Positions 24,351 to 32,590 of a stretch of DNA of 40,166 bases are shown here, piece after piece (the first letter of the stretch is position 1; the number at the start of each line of letters is the position of its first letter). The position numbers were made by a program, and so were the translations under genes. The notes under the pieces are model-generated. The model had not been told where the DNA came from. It did not search any database and saw only the letters and a list, made by a program, of their open reading frames with translations. This DNA comes from Syntrophaceae bacterium (GTDB taxonomy: Bacteria; Desulfobacterota; Syntrophia; Syntrophales; PHBD01), in contig JABLXX010000014.1 in assembly GCA_013177825.1 (NCBI GenBank), forward strand, positions 1-40,166, read 5' to 3'.

Positions 24351-24751
24351 GACTCCATGGCAAGGCAATCATGTCAGCCGGAATTGCGGCCTTTGTTCTC
24401 CTGGTCACCTTTCCCCTCTGGTACGGCGGGGCGGGGAAGCCCTCTCCCCCGGATCTCCGCCTGGATACGCCGGCGATTCAAGAGCTTGGGGAAAAGCGCT
24501 GCGTGGAGGATACGGCCGTCATGCGCAGCCGCCATGTGCAGCTTCTGACCGCCTGGCGCGACGAAGCGGTCCGGAAAGGGAACCGCACATACACTGCGGC
24601 GGACGGGCGCCGTTTCGAGGCCAGCCTGTCCCGAACCTGTCTCCGGTGCCACAGCAACAAGGAGCAGTTTTGCGACCAATGCCATGATTATGCGGGCGCA
24701 AAGCCCGACTGCTTCCGCTGCCACGTGGCTCCCGGCGAGGTGGGAAAATGA
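24347..24751 (+). CDS. dsrJ: DsrJ, periplasmic triheme cytochrome c
   Basis: The protein has 134 residues. An N-terminal hydrophobic helix at about 7-24 acts as an uncleaved anchor or signal. Three CXXCH heme sites (CLRCH, CDQCH, CFRCH) lie between about residues 97 and 126. The upstream segment EKRCVEDTAVMRSRH holds the cysteine that in characterised DsrJ is an unusual heme iron ligand. DsrJ belongs to the periplasmic face of DsrMKJOP and may link it to soluble cytochromes. It overlaps dsrK and dsrO by four bases each. Confidence 0.93.
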   Translation: MRLHGKAIMSAGIAAFVLLVTFPLWYGGAGKPSPPDLRLDTPAIQELGEKRCVEDTAVMRSRHVQLLTAWRDEAVRKGNRTYTAADGRRFEASLSRTCLRCHSNKEQFCDQCHDYAGAKPDCFRCHVAPGEVGK

Positions 24752-25539
24752 GATCGAATCGCAGAGAATTCCTGAAAATTGCGGGAGTTTCCGCCCTCAC
24801 GCTGCTGGTGCCGGCCGTCCTCCCCCCGGTCCGGGCCGCGGGCAATCCCTCCGCTCCGGTCGCCGCCGCGCGGCAGGCATCGTCTCCCCTGCAGCCCCTG
24901 ACGGCCGGGCGCTGGGCCCTGGCGGTGGACCTGTCGAAATGCAGCGCCGACTGCACGGACTGCACCACCGCCTGCCACCAGGTTCACAATGTCCCCGCAT
25001 TGGGCAACCCTGGGCACGAGGTAAAATGGATCTGGCGGGAGCCGTTCCCCGCCGTTTTCCCCGGCGAGACGCATGCCTGGACCGGGGAATCCCTCCGCCG
25101 GATGCGCCCGCCCGTCCTGTGCAATCACTGCGCAAATCCGCCCTGCGTTCGGGTATGCCCCACCGGCGCCACGTTCCAGCGGCCCGACGGGATCGTCATG
25201 ATGGACTACCACCGCTGCATCGGCTGCAAGATCTGCCTGGCCGCCTGCCCCTACGGGGCGCGGAGCATCAACTTCCGGGATCCGCGGCCCTTCGTTCAGA
25301 AACTCAATCCCGATTATCCCACCCGGACCAAAGGGGTGATCGAAAAATGCAATTTCTGCGAGGAGCGCCTGGCCAGGGGGCTCGAACCTGCCTGCGTCGA
25401 GGCCTGCCGCCAAAAGGCCCTGGTCTTCGGCGACGTGGAGGATCCCCGCTCGGAGATCCGCCTGCTCCTCGAAAAGCGCGTTGCCCTGCGGCGCCGGGCG
25501 AGCCTGGGTACGCTGCCGCAGGTTTATTACCTTCTGTGA
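24748..25539 (+). CDS. dsrO: DsrO, periplasmic ferredoxin-like subunit
   Basis: The protein has 263 residues. A twin-arginine signal (NRREFLKIAG, then a hydrophobic stretch and a cut near VRAAG) shows export by Tat after folding. The mature part has four 4Fe-4S cluster motifs, including CSADCTDCTTACHQ, CNHCANPPCVRVCP, CIGCKICLAACP and CNFCEERLARG--PAC. This is the NrfC/DmsB-like type. In DsrMKJOP it transfers electrons between DsrJ and the membrane subunit DsrP. It lies in the conserved order J-O-P. Confidence 0.93.
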   Translation: MRSNRREFLKIAGVSALTLLVPAVLPPVRAAGNPSAPVAAARQASSPLQPLTAGRWALAVDLSKCSADCTDCTTACHQVHNVPALGNPGHEVKWIWREPFPAVFPGETHAWTGESLRRMRPPVLCNHCANPPCVRVCPTGATFQRPDGIVMMDYHRCIGCKICLAACPYGARSINFRDPRPFVQKLNPDYPTRTKGVIEKCNFCEERLARGLEPACVEACRQKALVFGDVEDPRSEIRLLLEKRVALRRRASLGTLPQVYYLL

Positions 25540-25546
25540 GGAAGCG

Positions 25547-26740
25547 ATGCTGGAGAAAGCCCTGACAGGCGGTCCCGGATACCGGGCATGGATGGCCTTC
25601 CTGCTGGCCGTATTCGCGACGGGCCTGTTTTTCTACCTGCGTCAGCTGGAACTCGGGCTGGGCGTCACGGGAATGAGCCGCGACGTGTCCTGGGGGCTCT
25701 ACATCGCCCAGTTCACGTTCCTGGTGGGCATCGCCGCGTCGGCCGTCATGCTGGTCCTGCCCTATTACCTGCACGACTACCAGGCCTTCGGAAAGATCAC
25801 CGTGCTGGGCGAGTTCCTGGCCGTCGCATCCGTCATCATGTGCGGGCTCTTCATTTTCGTCAACCTGGGGCAATCTCCCCGGGTTCTCTTCGTCATCCTG
25901 CACGCCCAGCCGAAATCGGTCCTCTTCTGGGACATGTTCGTCCTGAACGTTTACCTCGTTCTGAATATCATCACCGGGTGGACGGTCCTGGGCTGTGACC
26001 GGAAGGGCGTTCCCCCGCCCCGGTGGGTCAGGCCGCTGATCTATCTCTCCATTCCTTGGGCGATCAGCATCCACACCATGACGGCCTTCATCTACGCCGG
26101 TCTTCCCGGCCGGAGCTTCTGGCTGACGGCGCTCATGGCCCCGCGGTTTCTCGCCGCCGCCTTCGCCTCCGGCCCGGCGCTCCTGATCCTGATCTGCCTG
26201 GTCCTGAAGAAGTGGGCGGACTTCGATGCCGGGGAGAAGGCGATCCAGGCACTGGCCAGGATCGTCGCCTACGCCCTGGCCGTGAGTATTTTTTTCGTGC
26301 TGGTGGAGCTGTTCACCGTCTTCTATAGCGGCATTCCGGAGCACCAGGAGCACTTCCGCTATCTTTACGCCGGGATCGACGGGCACGGCAACCTGGTCCC
26401 CTGGATGTGGATGTCGGCCGTCCTGGCCGTGGGCGCGCTGGCGGCGCTGATCCATCCTCGCGCGCGGAAGAACGAACGCGTCCTGGCGGCGGCCTGTGCA
26501 GCCGTTTTTGCCGCCTTCTGGATCGAAAAGGGACTGGGGCTGGTCGTGACGGGCTTCGTCCCCTCGCCGCTCGGGTCCGTGACCGAATACGCGCCGACGG
26601 GGCCTGAGATCGCCGTCGCGCTCGGCGTCTGGGCCGCCGGATTCCTGGTCCTGAGCGTGCTGTACCGGGTTTTTGTCGCGGTTCGCCGGGAGGCCGGGTC
26701 CGTTGAACCGTCCGCTGAAGGTTTAAGGAACGGCCCATGA
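25547..26740 (+). CDS. dsrP: DsrP, NrfD-family membrane subunit
   Basis: A 397-residue integral membrane protein with about ten helices. It belongs to the NrfD/PsrC family, which exchanges electrons with menaquinol. Typical features are WGLYIAQFTFLVGIAASAVM near helix 2 and LGQSPRVLFVILHAQPKS. The ATG at 25547 is used (GAGGAAG before it) rather than an upstream ATG within dsrO. Its stop overlaps the ackA start codon (ATGA), so respiration and acetate kinase genes are directly coupled. With DsrM it gives the complex two quinone-reactive membrane subunits. Confidence 0.93.
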   Translation: MLEKALTGGPGYRAWMAFLLAVFATGLFFYLRQLELGLGVTGMSRDVSWGLYIAQFTFLVGIAASAVMLVLPYYLHDYQAFGKITVLGEFLAVASVIMCGLFIFVNLGQSPRVLFVILHAQPKSVLFWDMFVLNVYLVLNIITGWTVLGCDRKGVPPPRWVRPLIYLSIPWAISIHTMTAFIYAGLPGRSFWLTALMAPRFLAAAFASGPALLILICLVLKKWADFDAGEKAIQALARIVAYALAVSIFFVLVELFTVFYSGIPEHQEHFRYLYAGIDGHGNLVPWMWMSAVLAVGALAALIHPRARKNERVLAAACAAVFAAFWIEKGLGLVVTGFVPSPLGSVTEYAPTGPEIAVALGVWAAGFLVLSVLYRVFVAVRREAGSVEPSAEGLRNGP

Positions 26741-27990
26741 AGATCCTCGTCCTCAACTGCGGCAGCTCCTCCATCAAGTACAAGCTCTTCGACATGCCCG
26801 GGGAGCGGGTTCTCGCCCGCGGGCAGGCCGAGCGCGTGGGACGGGCCGATTCGGTCATCCGCCATGAAGTGGCGGGAAGGGATCCCTTCACGCGGGAACA
26901 GAGCCTGTCGGGTCACCGCGAGGCGGTCGATGTGCTGCTGAAGCATCTGATCGCGCCGGAAGGCGGCGTGCTGGCGGGCATTCGCGACATCGCCGGCGTG
27001 GGGCACCGCTTCGTTCACGGGGGGGAGTTCTTCCGCTCCTCCGTAGCGATCGATCCCGGGGTCCGGGAGACCCTGGAGGCCTGCCGGAACCTGGCGCCCC
27101 TCCACAATCCCCACAACCTGACGGGCATCGACGCCTGCATGGAGCTCATTCCCCATGCGCCGCAGGCGGCCGTCTTCGACACGGCCTTTCACCAGACCAT
27201 ACCGGACTATGCTTTCACCTGCGCCATTCCCTACCGGTTCTACGAGGAGAACCGCATCCGGAAATACGGATTTCACGGAACCTCCCACCGCTACGTCTCC
27301 TCCCGGGCGTCGGAGATTGTCGGAAAGGGGAGGGAAGGGCTGCGGATCGTCACCTGCCATCTCGGTAACGGGTCCAGCCTCTGTGCCGTCCGCGACGGGA
27401 AGTCGTGCGACACGACCATGGGGTTTACACCCCTGTCGGGCGTCGTCATGGGAACACGGTGCGGAGACATGGACCCGGCCTTGCCGGCCCATCTTGTCGA
27501 AACCCTGAATATCCCCCTGGCGGAGGTGATGTCGATCCTGAACCACGAAAGCGGCGTTCTCGGCATCTCCGGCCTTTCACCCGATTTCCGGGACCTGGAA
27601 TCGGCGGCTGACGGGGGGCATGCCCGGGCCCGGCTGGCTCTCACGGTCTACGCCTACAGCGTCGCCCGCGGGGTCGCCTCCCTAGTCCCGGCCATCGGCG
27701 GCCTCGACGCCCTTGTCTTTACGGCGGGCATCGGGGAGAATTCCCCGAGGATGCGAGAGCGGATCTGCGCGTATCTTGAGTGGCTGGGCGTGGCGCTGGA
27801 TGCGGAAAAGAACGAGCGGGGCGTTTCGGAGGCCGACGTGTCCCGGTCCGGGTCCCCGGTCCGGATTCTCGTCATCCCCACGGACGAGGAGCGGCTGATC
27901 GCCCGGGATACCGTGTCGGTCCTCGGGTTGGGCGAGGAAGCTCAGATTGGGAAACGGCAGCGGCTGCCCATGGAAGCCGTTGAAAAATAG
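26737..27990 (+). CDS. ackA: Acetate kinase
   Basis: This 417-residue cytoplasmic enzyme makes ATP and acetate from acetyl phosphate and ADP. Diagnostic segments are the N-terminal [14 protein letters not shown], the arginine in [18 protein letters not shown], the catalytic-histidine region [30 protein letters not shown] and the late [12 protein letters not shown]. Length is normal (about 400). It overlaps dsrP by four bases and precedes xsc by 31. No phosphate acetyltransferase is present here, so its acetyl phosphate most likely comes from Xsc next door. The arrangement implies substrate-level phosphorylation during sulfonate cleavage. Confidence 0.96.
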   Translation: MKILVLNCGSSSIKYKLFDMPGERVLARGQAERVGRADSVIRHEVAGRDPFTREQSLSGHREAVDVLLKHLIAPEGGVLAGIRDIAGVGHRFVHGGEFFRSSVAIDPGVRETLEACRNLAPLHNPHNLTGIDACMELIPHAPQAAVFDTAFHQTIPDYAFTCAIPYRFYEENRIRKYGFHGTSHRYVSSRASEIVGKGREGLRIVTCHLGNGSSLCAVRDGKSCDTTMGFTPLSGVVMGTRCGDMDPALPAHLVETLNIPLAEVMSILNHESGVLGISGLSPDFRDLESAADGGHARARLALTVYAYSVARGVASLVPAIGGLDALVFTAGIGENSPRMRERICAYLEWLGVALDAEKNERGVSEADVSRSGSPVRILVIPTDEERLIARDTVSVLGLGEEAQIGKRQRLPMEAVEK

Positions 27991-28021
27991 AAACAAAACC
28001 ACGCGAAACGGAGGTTTGGCG

Positions 28022-29761
28022 ATGAAAAAGGTAAAAATGACACCCAGCGAGGCGATCGTCGAGACGCTGCTGGCGGAAGGGGTGGACCACGTCTGCGGGA
28101 TCGTGGGATCGGCCTTCATGGACATGCTGGATCTTTTCCCGTCGGCGGGGATCCGGTTCATCCCCGTCCGGCACGAACAGAGCGCGGGCCACATGGAAGA
28201 CGCCTATGCGCGGATCACCGGCCGGGCCGGGGTCATCACCGGGCAGAACGGGCCCGGCATCACGAACATGGTGACGTCCGTGGCCGCGGCCAACATGGGC
28301 CACACGCCCCTGATCGTCATCTCCCCCTCGGCGGGGACGCCGACAATCGGCTGGGACGGCTTCCAGGAGTGCGACCAGGTGTCGGTCTTCAAGGCCATCA
28401 CCAAGGCGACGGTCCGGGTGCCCCATCCGAAACGGGCGGCGGACTGCCTGCGGACGGCCTTCCGGATCGCCTACGCCGAGCGGGGTGCCGTGCTGTACGA
28501 CATCCCCCGGGACTACTTCTACGGCGAGATCGAGGAGACCATCCTCAAGCCTTCCCAGTACCGCGTGGACGCCCGGGGATGCGGCTCCATGGAGAGCCTC
28601 GACCGGGCGGCGGCGCTCCTTGCCAAAGCGAAGAACCCCGTCATCGTCTCCGGCCGGGGGGTCGTCGACGCCGACGCCCTGGACGTCATCAAGGAAATCG
28701 CCGAGCACCTGACGGCGCCCGTGGCGGTCACCTACCTCCACAACGATGCCTTCTACGGCAATCACCCGCTCTCCGTCGGCCCAATCGGCTACATGGGATC
28801 GAAGGCGGCCATGAAGATCCTCTCGAAGGCGGACGTGGTCCTCGCCGTGGGGACGCGGCTCTCCGTGTTCGGCACGCTGCCCCAGTACGACATCAACTAC
28901 TTCCCCGACAAGGCGAAGATCATCCAGATCGACATCAACCCCAAGCATATCGCCCGCACCCATCCCATCGAGGTGGGCATCATCGGGGACGCCCGGGAGG
29001 CAACCGTCGAAATCCTGAAGCGCCTCAAGGGCACTGACAAAAACCGCAAGCCGGACTCGCGCCGCCTCGCCGCCGTGAAGAAGGAGAGGGACGCCTGGGA
29101 GAAGGAGATCGTAAAGGCCGCCATGGTCAAGGGGAATCCCGTCAACCCCCGGCGTGTCCTCCTGGAGATCTCGCGGGCCCTGCCGGACGACGCCATCGTC
29201 GCGACGGACATCGGGAACGTCTCCTCCACGGCGAACAGCTACCTGAAGTTCAACGGCGGCCGCCGGCACATCGCGGCCCTCACCTTCGGGAACACGGGAT
29301 TCGCCTATCCCGCCGCCCTGGGGGCGCAGCTGGCCCGTCCGAAGTCGCCGGTCATCGCCATTGTCGGCGACGGCGCCTGGGGGATGAGCCTCCACGAGGT
29401 CAGCACGGCCGTCGAGCACAACCTCCCCGTCGTGGCCTGCGTGTTCCGGAACATGTGGTGGGGCGCCGAGGCGAAGAACCAGATCGACTTCTACAACAAC
29501 CGCTTCTGCGGCGTGGACATCCCCAACCCGGAGAGCTTCGTCCCCGTGGCGAAGGCCATGGGCGCCGAGGGCATCCGCGTGGACCGGGTCGAGGACATCC
29601 GGGACGCCTTCGAGACGTGCATCAAAAGCCGGAAGCCCACCGTCCTGGAGTTTGTCGTGGACGGCACGCAGCTGGCGCCGCCGTTCCGGAAGGACGCCCT
29701 GGCCCTGCCGACGCGATTCCTCAAGAAGTACGATCACCTGGACTACCGGAACTGGGATTGA
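28022..29761 (+). CDS. xsc: Sulfoacetaldehyde acetyltransferase (Xsc)
   Basis: This ThDP and Mg enzyme of 579 residues converts sulfoacetaldehyde and phosphate to acetyl phosphate and sulfite, breaking the C-S bond. It closely follows the known Xsc pattern: [19 protein letters not shown] near the start, [17 protein letters not shown] with the cofactor glutamate, [57 protein letters not shown] and the Xsc-specific [16 protein letters not shown]. The start at 28022 has GGAGG ahead; the longer frame would overlap ackA. Its two products are exactly what AckA and DsrAB use. The other ThDP enzyme in the window lacks these Xsc features. Confidence 0.93.
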   Translation: MKKVKMTPSEAIVETLLAEGVDHVCGIVGSAFMDMLDLFPSAGIRFIPVRHEQSAGHMEDAYARITGRAGVITGQNGPGITNMVTSVAAANMGHTPLIVISPSAGTPTIGWDGFQECDQVSVFKAITKATVRVPHPKRAADCLRTAFRIAYAERGAVLYDIPRDYFYGEIEETILKPSQYRVDARGCGSMESLDRAAALLAKAKNPVIVSGRGVVDADALDVIKEIAEHLTAPVAVTYLHNDAFYGNHPLSVGPIGYMGSKAAMKILSKADVVLAVGTRLSVFGTLPQYDINYFPDKAKIIQIDINPKHIARTHPIEVGIIGDAREATVEILKRLKGTDKNRKPDSRRLAAVKKERDAWEKEIVKAAMVKGNPVNPRRVLLEISRALPDDAIVATDIGNVSSTANSYLKFNGGRRHIAALTFGNTGFAYPAALGAQLARPKSPVIAIVGDGAWGMSLHEVSTAVEHNLPVVACVFRNMWWGAEAKNQIDFYNNRFCGVDIPNPESFVPVAKAMGAEGIRVDRVEDIRDAFETCIKSRKPTVLEFVVDGTQLAPPFRKDALALPTRFLKKYDHLDYRNWD

Positions 29762-29788
29762 TGCCCCGCTTCGGCCTGCTATCGAACA

Positions 29789-29823
29789 GGGAAGCCACGC
29801 GCCCCGCCGGCGCGGGGCTTCCC
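29789..29823 (+). terminator. Strong GC-rich hairpin between xsc and the osmC-like gene
   Basis: GGGAAGCC (29789-29796) pairs with GGCTTCCC (29816-29823), and inner bases CGCGCC pair with GGCGCG, giving a two-part stem around a 5-base loop. There is no T-run, so it may be an attenuator or an RNA-stability element rather than a full terminator. It would lower expression of the osmC-like gene relative to xsc. Confidence 0.55.
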
Positions 29824-29863
29824 GTTCGGGATCCCGGCACCGGCATCGGAAAGGGTTTGATCC

Positions 29864-30355
29864 ATGGAAGAACAGCAGAATAACGATGTGAAGGCGCCCC
29901 TGGAGGGATACAAGAATTTTGCCCCGCCGCCCGTAAAAACGTCCCTGGTCTGGAACAGGGAGCTCCAGTTCACCGGTTCGACACCCCAGGGATACGATAT
30001 CGAGTTCGACTCCGACGGCCAGTGGGGCTGCAAGCCGACGGAGGCACTGCTCCTGAGCCTGGCCGGGTGCATGGCCATCGACGTCGTCATGATCCTGAAG
30101 AAGATGCGGGTGCGCCTTGCGGGGTTCCGGATGGAACTGACGGCGGAGAGGAACCCCACCCCGCCGCAGTATTTCCGGGCCGTGGCGATGGTACTCCATA
30201 TCGCCGGCCGGGACATCGATCCCCGCAAGGTCGACCGGGCCGTCGCCCTGTCGCATTCCACCTATTGCTCCGTTTACAATTCCCTCCGGAAGGACATGAC
30301 CGTCACGGTCCGCACCGTGATCGAGGACCGGGACGTCGAGGGCGAAGCTCCCTGA
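29864..30355 (+). CDS. OsmC-family protein
   Basis: This 163-residue protein has the OsmC/Ohr fold signatures: a first cysteine in LLSLAGCMAIDV at about 67 and a second in SHSTYCSVYNSL at about 136, the pair that forms the thiol peroxidase site in known members. It belongs to the YhfA-like branch rather than Ohr. Members reduce hydroperoxides or handle reactive thiol/sulfur species. It is the last plus-strand gene after xsc and lies 102 bases behind it with a hairpin between, so partial co-transcription is likely. In this setting a role with persulfides or sulfite-linked stress is possible, but unproven. Confidence 0.8.
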   Translation: MEEQQNNDVKAPLEGYKNFAPPPVKTSLVWNRELQFTGSTPQGYDIEFDSDGQWGCKPTEALLLSLAGCMAIDVVMILKKMRVRLAGFRMELTAERNPTPPQYFRAVAMVLHIAGRDIDPRKVDRAVALSHSTYCSVYNSLRKDMTVTVRTVIEDRDVEGEAP

Positions 30356-30389
30356 AGATCTGGAGCCGGCCTGCGAAACGCCCCTTTTT

Positions 30390-31238
30390 TCATTCCGTTG
30401 CAACCCCGGGATTCCGGAGTGGCAGCTCGGAGACCCCTCGAATCCAGCGGACCAGGTTCCCGTAGAGAACCTCCTCGTTCGCAAGCGTGAGCGCGGCGGC
30501 TCCGTTCGGGCACACCTCGACGCAGCGGCCGCAGCCGGCGCAGGCGCCGCCGATTTCCGCCTTGCCGTCACGGAGACGGATGTCCGCCAGGAAGCATTTC
30601 TCGACGCACTCCCCGCACCCCAGGCACAGATCCCGATCGATGGAAACCGAGAGCCCCGGAAGCCGCTGGTAGGCGCCGGCCAGCGTGGGTCCCCGGTGCT
30701 TCATGTGTGTCCGGTACAGGCAATGTGTGTCGTCGCACAGGCAGATGAAGATGAGGTCGCGGAAGCGCGTGCCAAAGGCGACCGGGTCGATCCAGACGTG
30801 GGCGATGTTGGCGATCAATCCCGCCCGGGCGGCGCGGTCCACGTGCCGCTTCGCTTCTTCGGTCGAGGTCGTCCTTCCGTGGCTTGGATGGATCCGGCGG
30901 ATCGCGGGCCCCAGGGCGATGCACCCGATGGTCCGCGGAGGCGAGTCCGCCTGGTAATGGGCGCGGCAGATGCACTCGTCCAGGATGAAGATATCGTCCA
31001 CGTCCTCCAGAAGCCTGTCCACGATGCGGCGCGGTAGAACGACGCTGCCCGGAGCCTCCACGGCCGCATGGATGGGGATGGTCGTAATTTCGTTATAAGG
31101 CCGCATGAAAAACGGCCGGATCAGCCATTTGAGAACGGGGACGTTGCTGAGGCGCTTCCCCGCGGTGATGACCGGCCACAGAAGATCCGTCGACATTTTG
31201 ACCCAGGCCTTGCCCGGGCCGTGATGGATTAACTGCAT
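30390..31238 (-). CDS. 4Fe-4S ferredoxin-domain protein, paralogue 1
   Basis: The protein has 282 residues. The C-terminal part has a two-cluster ferredoxin domain: CLGCGECVEKC at about 206 and CAGCGRCVEVCP at about 234. A central region has further cysteines (LDECICRAHYQ, then ICLCDDTHC). The N-terminal 90 residues contain short hydrophobic segments (PVLKWLIRPFF) and a proline-rich stretch, perhaps peripheral to the membrane. AAGGAGAGGG precedes the ATG. It shares layout with the neighbouring gene, 13 bases away. It is convergent with the osmC-like gene. Function is unknown; an electron carrier for the sulfite or acyl-CoA pathways is a fair guess. Confidence 0.8.
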   Translation of the reverse strand: MQLIHHGPGKAWVKMSTDLLWPVITAGKRLSNVPVLKWLIRPFFMRPYNEITTIPIHAAVEAPGSVVLPRRIVDRLLEDVDDIFILDECICRAHYQADSPPRTIGCIALGPAIRRIHPSHGRTTSTEEAKRHVDRAARAGLIANIAHVWIDPVAFGTRFRDLIFICLCDDTHCLYRTHMKHRGPTLAGAYQRLPGLSVSIDRDLCLGCGECVEKCFLADIRLRDGKAEIGGACAGCGRCVEVCPNGAAALTLANEEVLYGNLVRWIRGVSELPLRNPGVATE

Positions 31239-31251
31239 CTTTCCCTCTCCT

Positions 31252-32088
31252 TCAGGAACCCGGCTCTCCGAAGTCGACCCGCTGCCGGACCCGTCCCCTC
31301 AATTCCTCGACGGCGGCCTCGACGCTGTCCAGGACCATTGTCACGGCGCCACTCGGACAGACCGTCTGGCATTTGCCGCATCCTTTGCATCGGTTTTCAT
31401 CACGCGTGACGGCATCTCCCTGAAGGCAGAGCGCCTTCATGAAGCAGGCTTCGACGCACGCTCCGCACCGGGTGCAGAGGTCCGGATCCAAGTGCAGGGA
31501 GAGCCCCTTGAGACGGACGATGGAATCCGCCGCGGCCGGCGGGAAAAAGCGGGCCGAGTTGAGCACGGTGCAGCAGCAGGTACAGCAGAAGCAGACCGTG
31601 AGCAGCCTCCCGGTGTTCGGCGACCCGTAGAAGTAGTGGTCCACGCGCACCCGGCCCATCATGGGAATGAGCCCCCGCGAGAGCTGGCGGTCCATCAGGG
31701 CGATGGCCTCTTCCACCGTCAGATGGTCGGCGATGCGGGGATCCAGATGCCGGGTGTCGTCGCCCATCTGCAGGCAGGCCTCCGTGTACGGGAAGTGTCG
31801 GCATTGCCTCAATTCCCGGCATGTGCACCGCTTGATCATGACTCGATGGGGGGATCGCCGGATGAACTCCTCGATGACGAGCCTCGGGATTACGACGCTT
31901 TCAGCCCCTCTGATTCCCTCATTCACGGGAAGATAGCTGACGTTGAAATTCCTGCCCGAAAACAGCGGGACGAAGGTCAGGGAAAAGAGTTTCCCGACGA
32001 GCGGCAGGCGCGTCAGCTTGGGGGACAGGTAAGTCAGCGGCCAGAGATGCTTCAGGAGGGTCAGCGTCCATTCGGGCCTTTTCGACAT
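31252..32088 (-). CDS. 4Fe-4S ferredoxin-domain protein, paralogue 2 with cysteine cluster
   Basis: The protein has 278 residues and is the first gene of a two-gene unit with paralogue 1. The ferredoxin domain has CTRCGACVEACF at about 206 and CKGCGKCQTVCP at about 233. In the middle, CTCRELRQC and an unusually dense cysteine run (VCFCCTCCCTVLN, six cysteines in eight residues) occur where paralogue 1 has only ICLCDDTHC. Such CC-rich runs are known in a few anaerobe Fe-S proteins and should bind an extra cluster. The N-terminus has the same 'PLVGKLF...' hydrophobic start as its paralogue. AAGGAG precedes the ATG. Function is not known. Confidence 0.8.
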   Translation of the reverse strand: MSKRPEWTLTLLKHLWPLTYLSPKLTRLPLVGKLFSLTFVPLFSGRNFNVSYLPVNEGIRGAESVVIPRLVIEEFIRRSPHRVMIKRCTCRELRQCRHFPYTEACLQMGDDTRHLDPRIADHLTVEEAIALMDRQLSRGLIPMMGRVRVDHYFYGSPNTGRLLTVCFCCTCCCTVLNSARFFPPAAADSIVRLKGLSLHLDPDLCTRCGACVEACFMKALCLQGDAVTRDENRCKGCGKCQTVCPSGAVTMVLDSVEAAVEELRGRVRQRVDFGEPGS

Positions 32089-32303
32089 GTTCCGGCTCCT
32101 TCCTTCCCGCGGACTGTGAAAGCGAAAATATTGATAATCGATTTTATCGCTCTTTGCAATGACCGGGAAAACGTCATTCGGAAGGCCCCCGGTCCCGCGC
32201 GCCCGGGATCAGGATGAAGAATCGCTCATCCTTGCCTTCCGCCGTCACGCCTGCCGGATCGGAAATGTCCCCACCATGTCAACGGATTGACGATTAACCC
32301 GAA

Positions 32304-32384
32304 GAATTCGGATGGTTGGCGATTCTTTGACGGCCGGGTTGGCCTCTGACACCGCAGACCTCCGAATTCTCAAACGCTCGCCAA
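32304..32384. repeat. Two crossing inverted repeats
   Basis: GAATTCGGA (32304-32312) is the exact complement of TCCGAATTC (32361-32369), and TTGGCGA (32316-32322) is the exact complement of TCGCCAA (32378-32384). The order is A, B, A', B', so the arms interleave: an RNA could fold as a pseudoknot, or the sites could be two binding sites of one protein. They lie about 85-160 bases upstream of the sigma-54 promoter, the normal place for enhancer sites. Confidence 0.5.
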
Positions 32385-32465
32385 ATCAACAGGGACAAGG
32401 GTCTGGAAAGGCATCCTTTCGGAGCGAACGCGACGGGGGACCCACTTCACGGAGTATGCCTTTAA

Positions 32466-32481
32466 AGGCACAATCCTTGCA
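32466..32481 (+). promoter_or_regulatory. Sigma-54 promoter of the PAS sensor kinase
   Basis: AGGCACAATCCTTGCA matches the consensus TGGCAC-N5-TTGCA at all key positions, with GG (32467-68) and GC (32479-80) ten bases apart. Transcription would start near 32492, about 100 bases before the kinase ATG. It is the best sigma-54 site seen in this window. Confidence 0.8.
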
Positions 32482-32590
32482 AAAATTAGCGTCGATCCAT
32501 TGTTTTCAGGCGGAATGAAGTGCATCGCCCGGTTGATCGGTATCTTTTCTCTCGGAGGTAGAACACAGCTCCAGCAAGGAGAATCAAGGG

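Larger units (their letters stand above)
32089..32590. other. Divergent 500-base regulatory region
   Basis: This region separates the minus-strand ferredoxin genes from the plus-strand sensor kinase. It holds the sigma-54 promoter at 32466-32481 and a pair of crossing inverted repeats at 32304-32384. No gene is supported here. An AT-rich patch at about 32125-32155 could carry the minus-strand promoter, but no clear boxes were recognised. Confidence 0.5.

Noticed and set aside
27872-30571. Minus-strand open frame of about 900 codons opposite xsc
   Set aside because: Low-complexity, charged shadow of the xsc and osmC-like coding strand; no domain.
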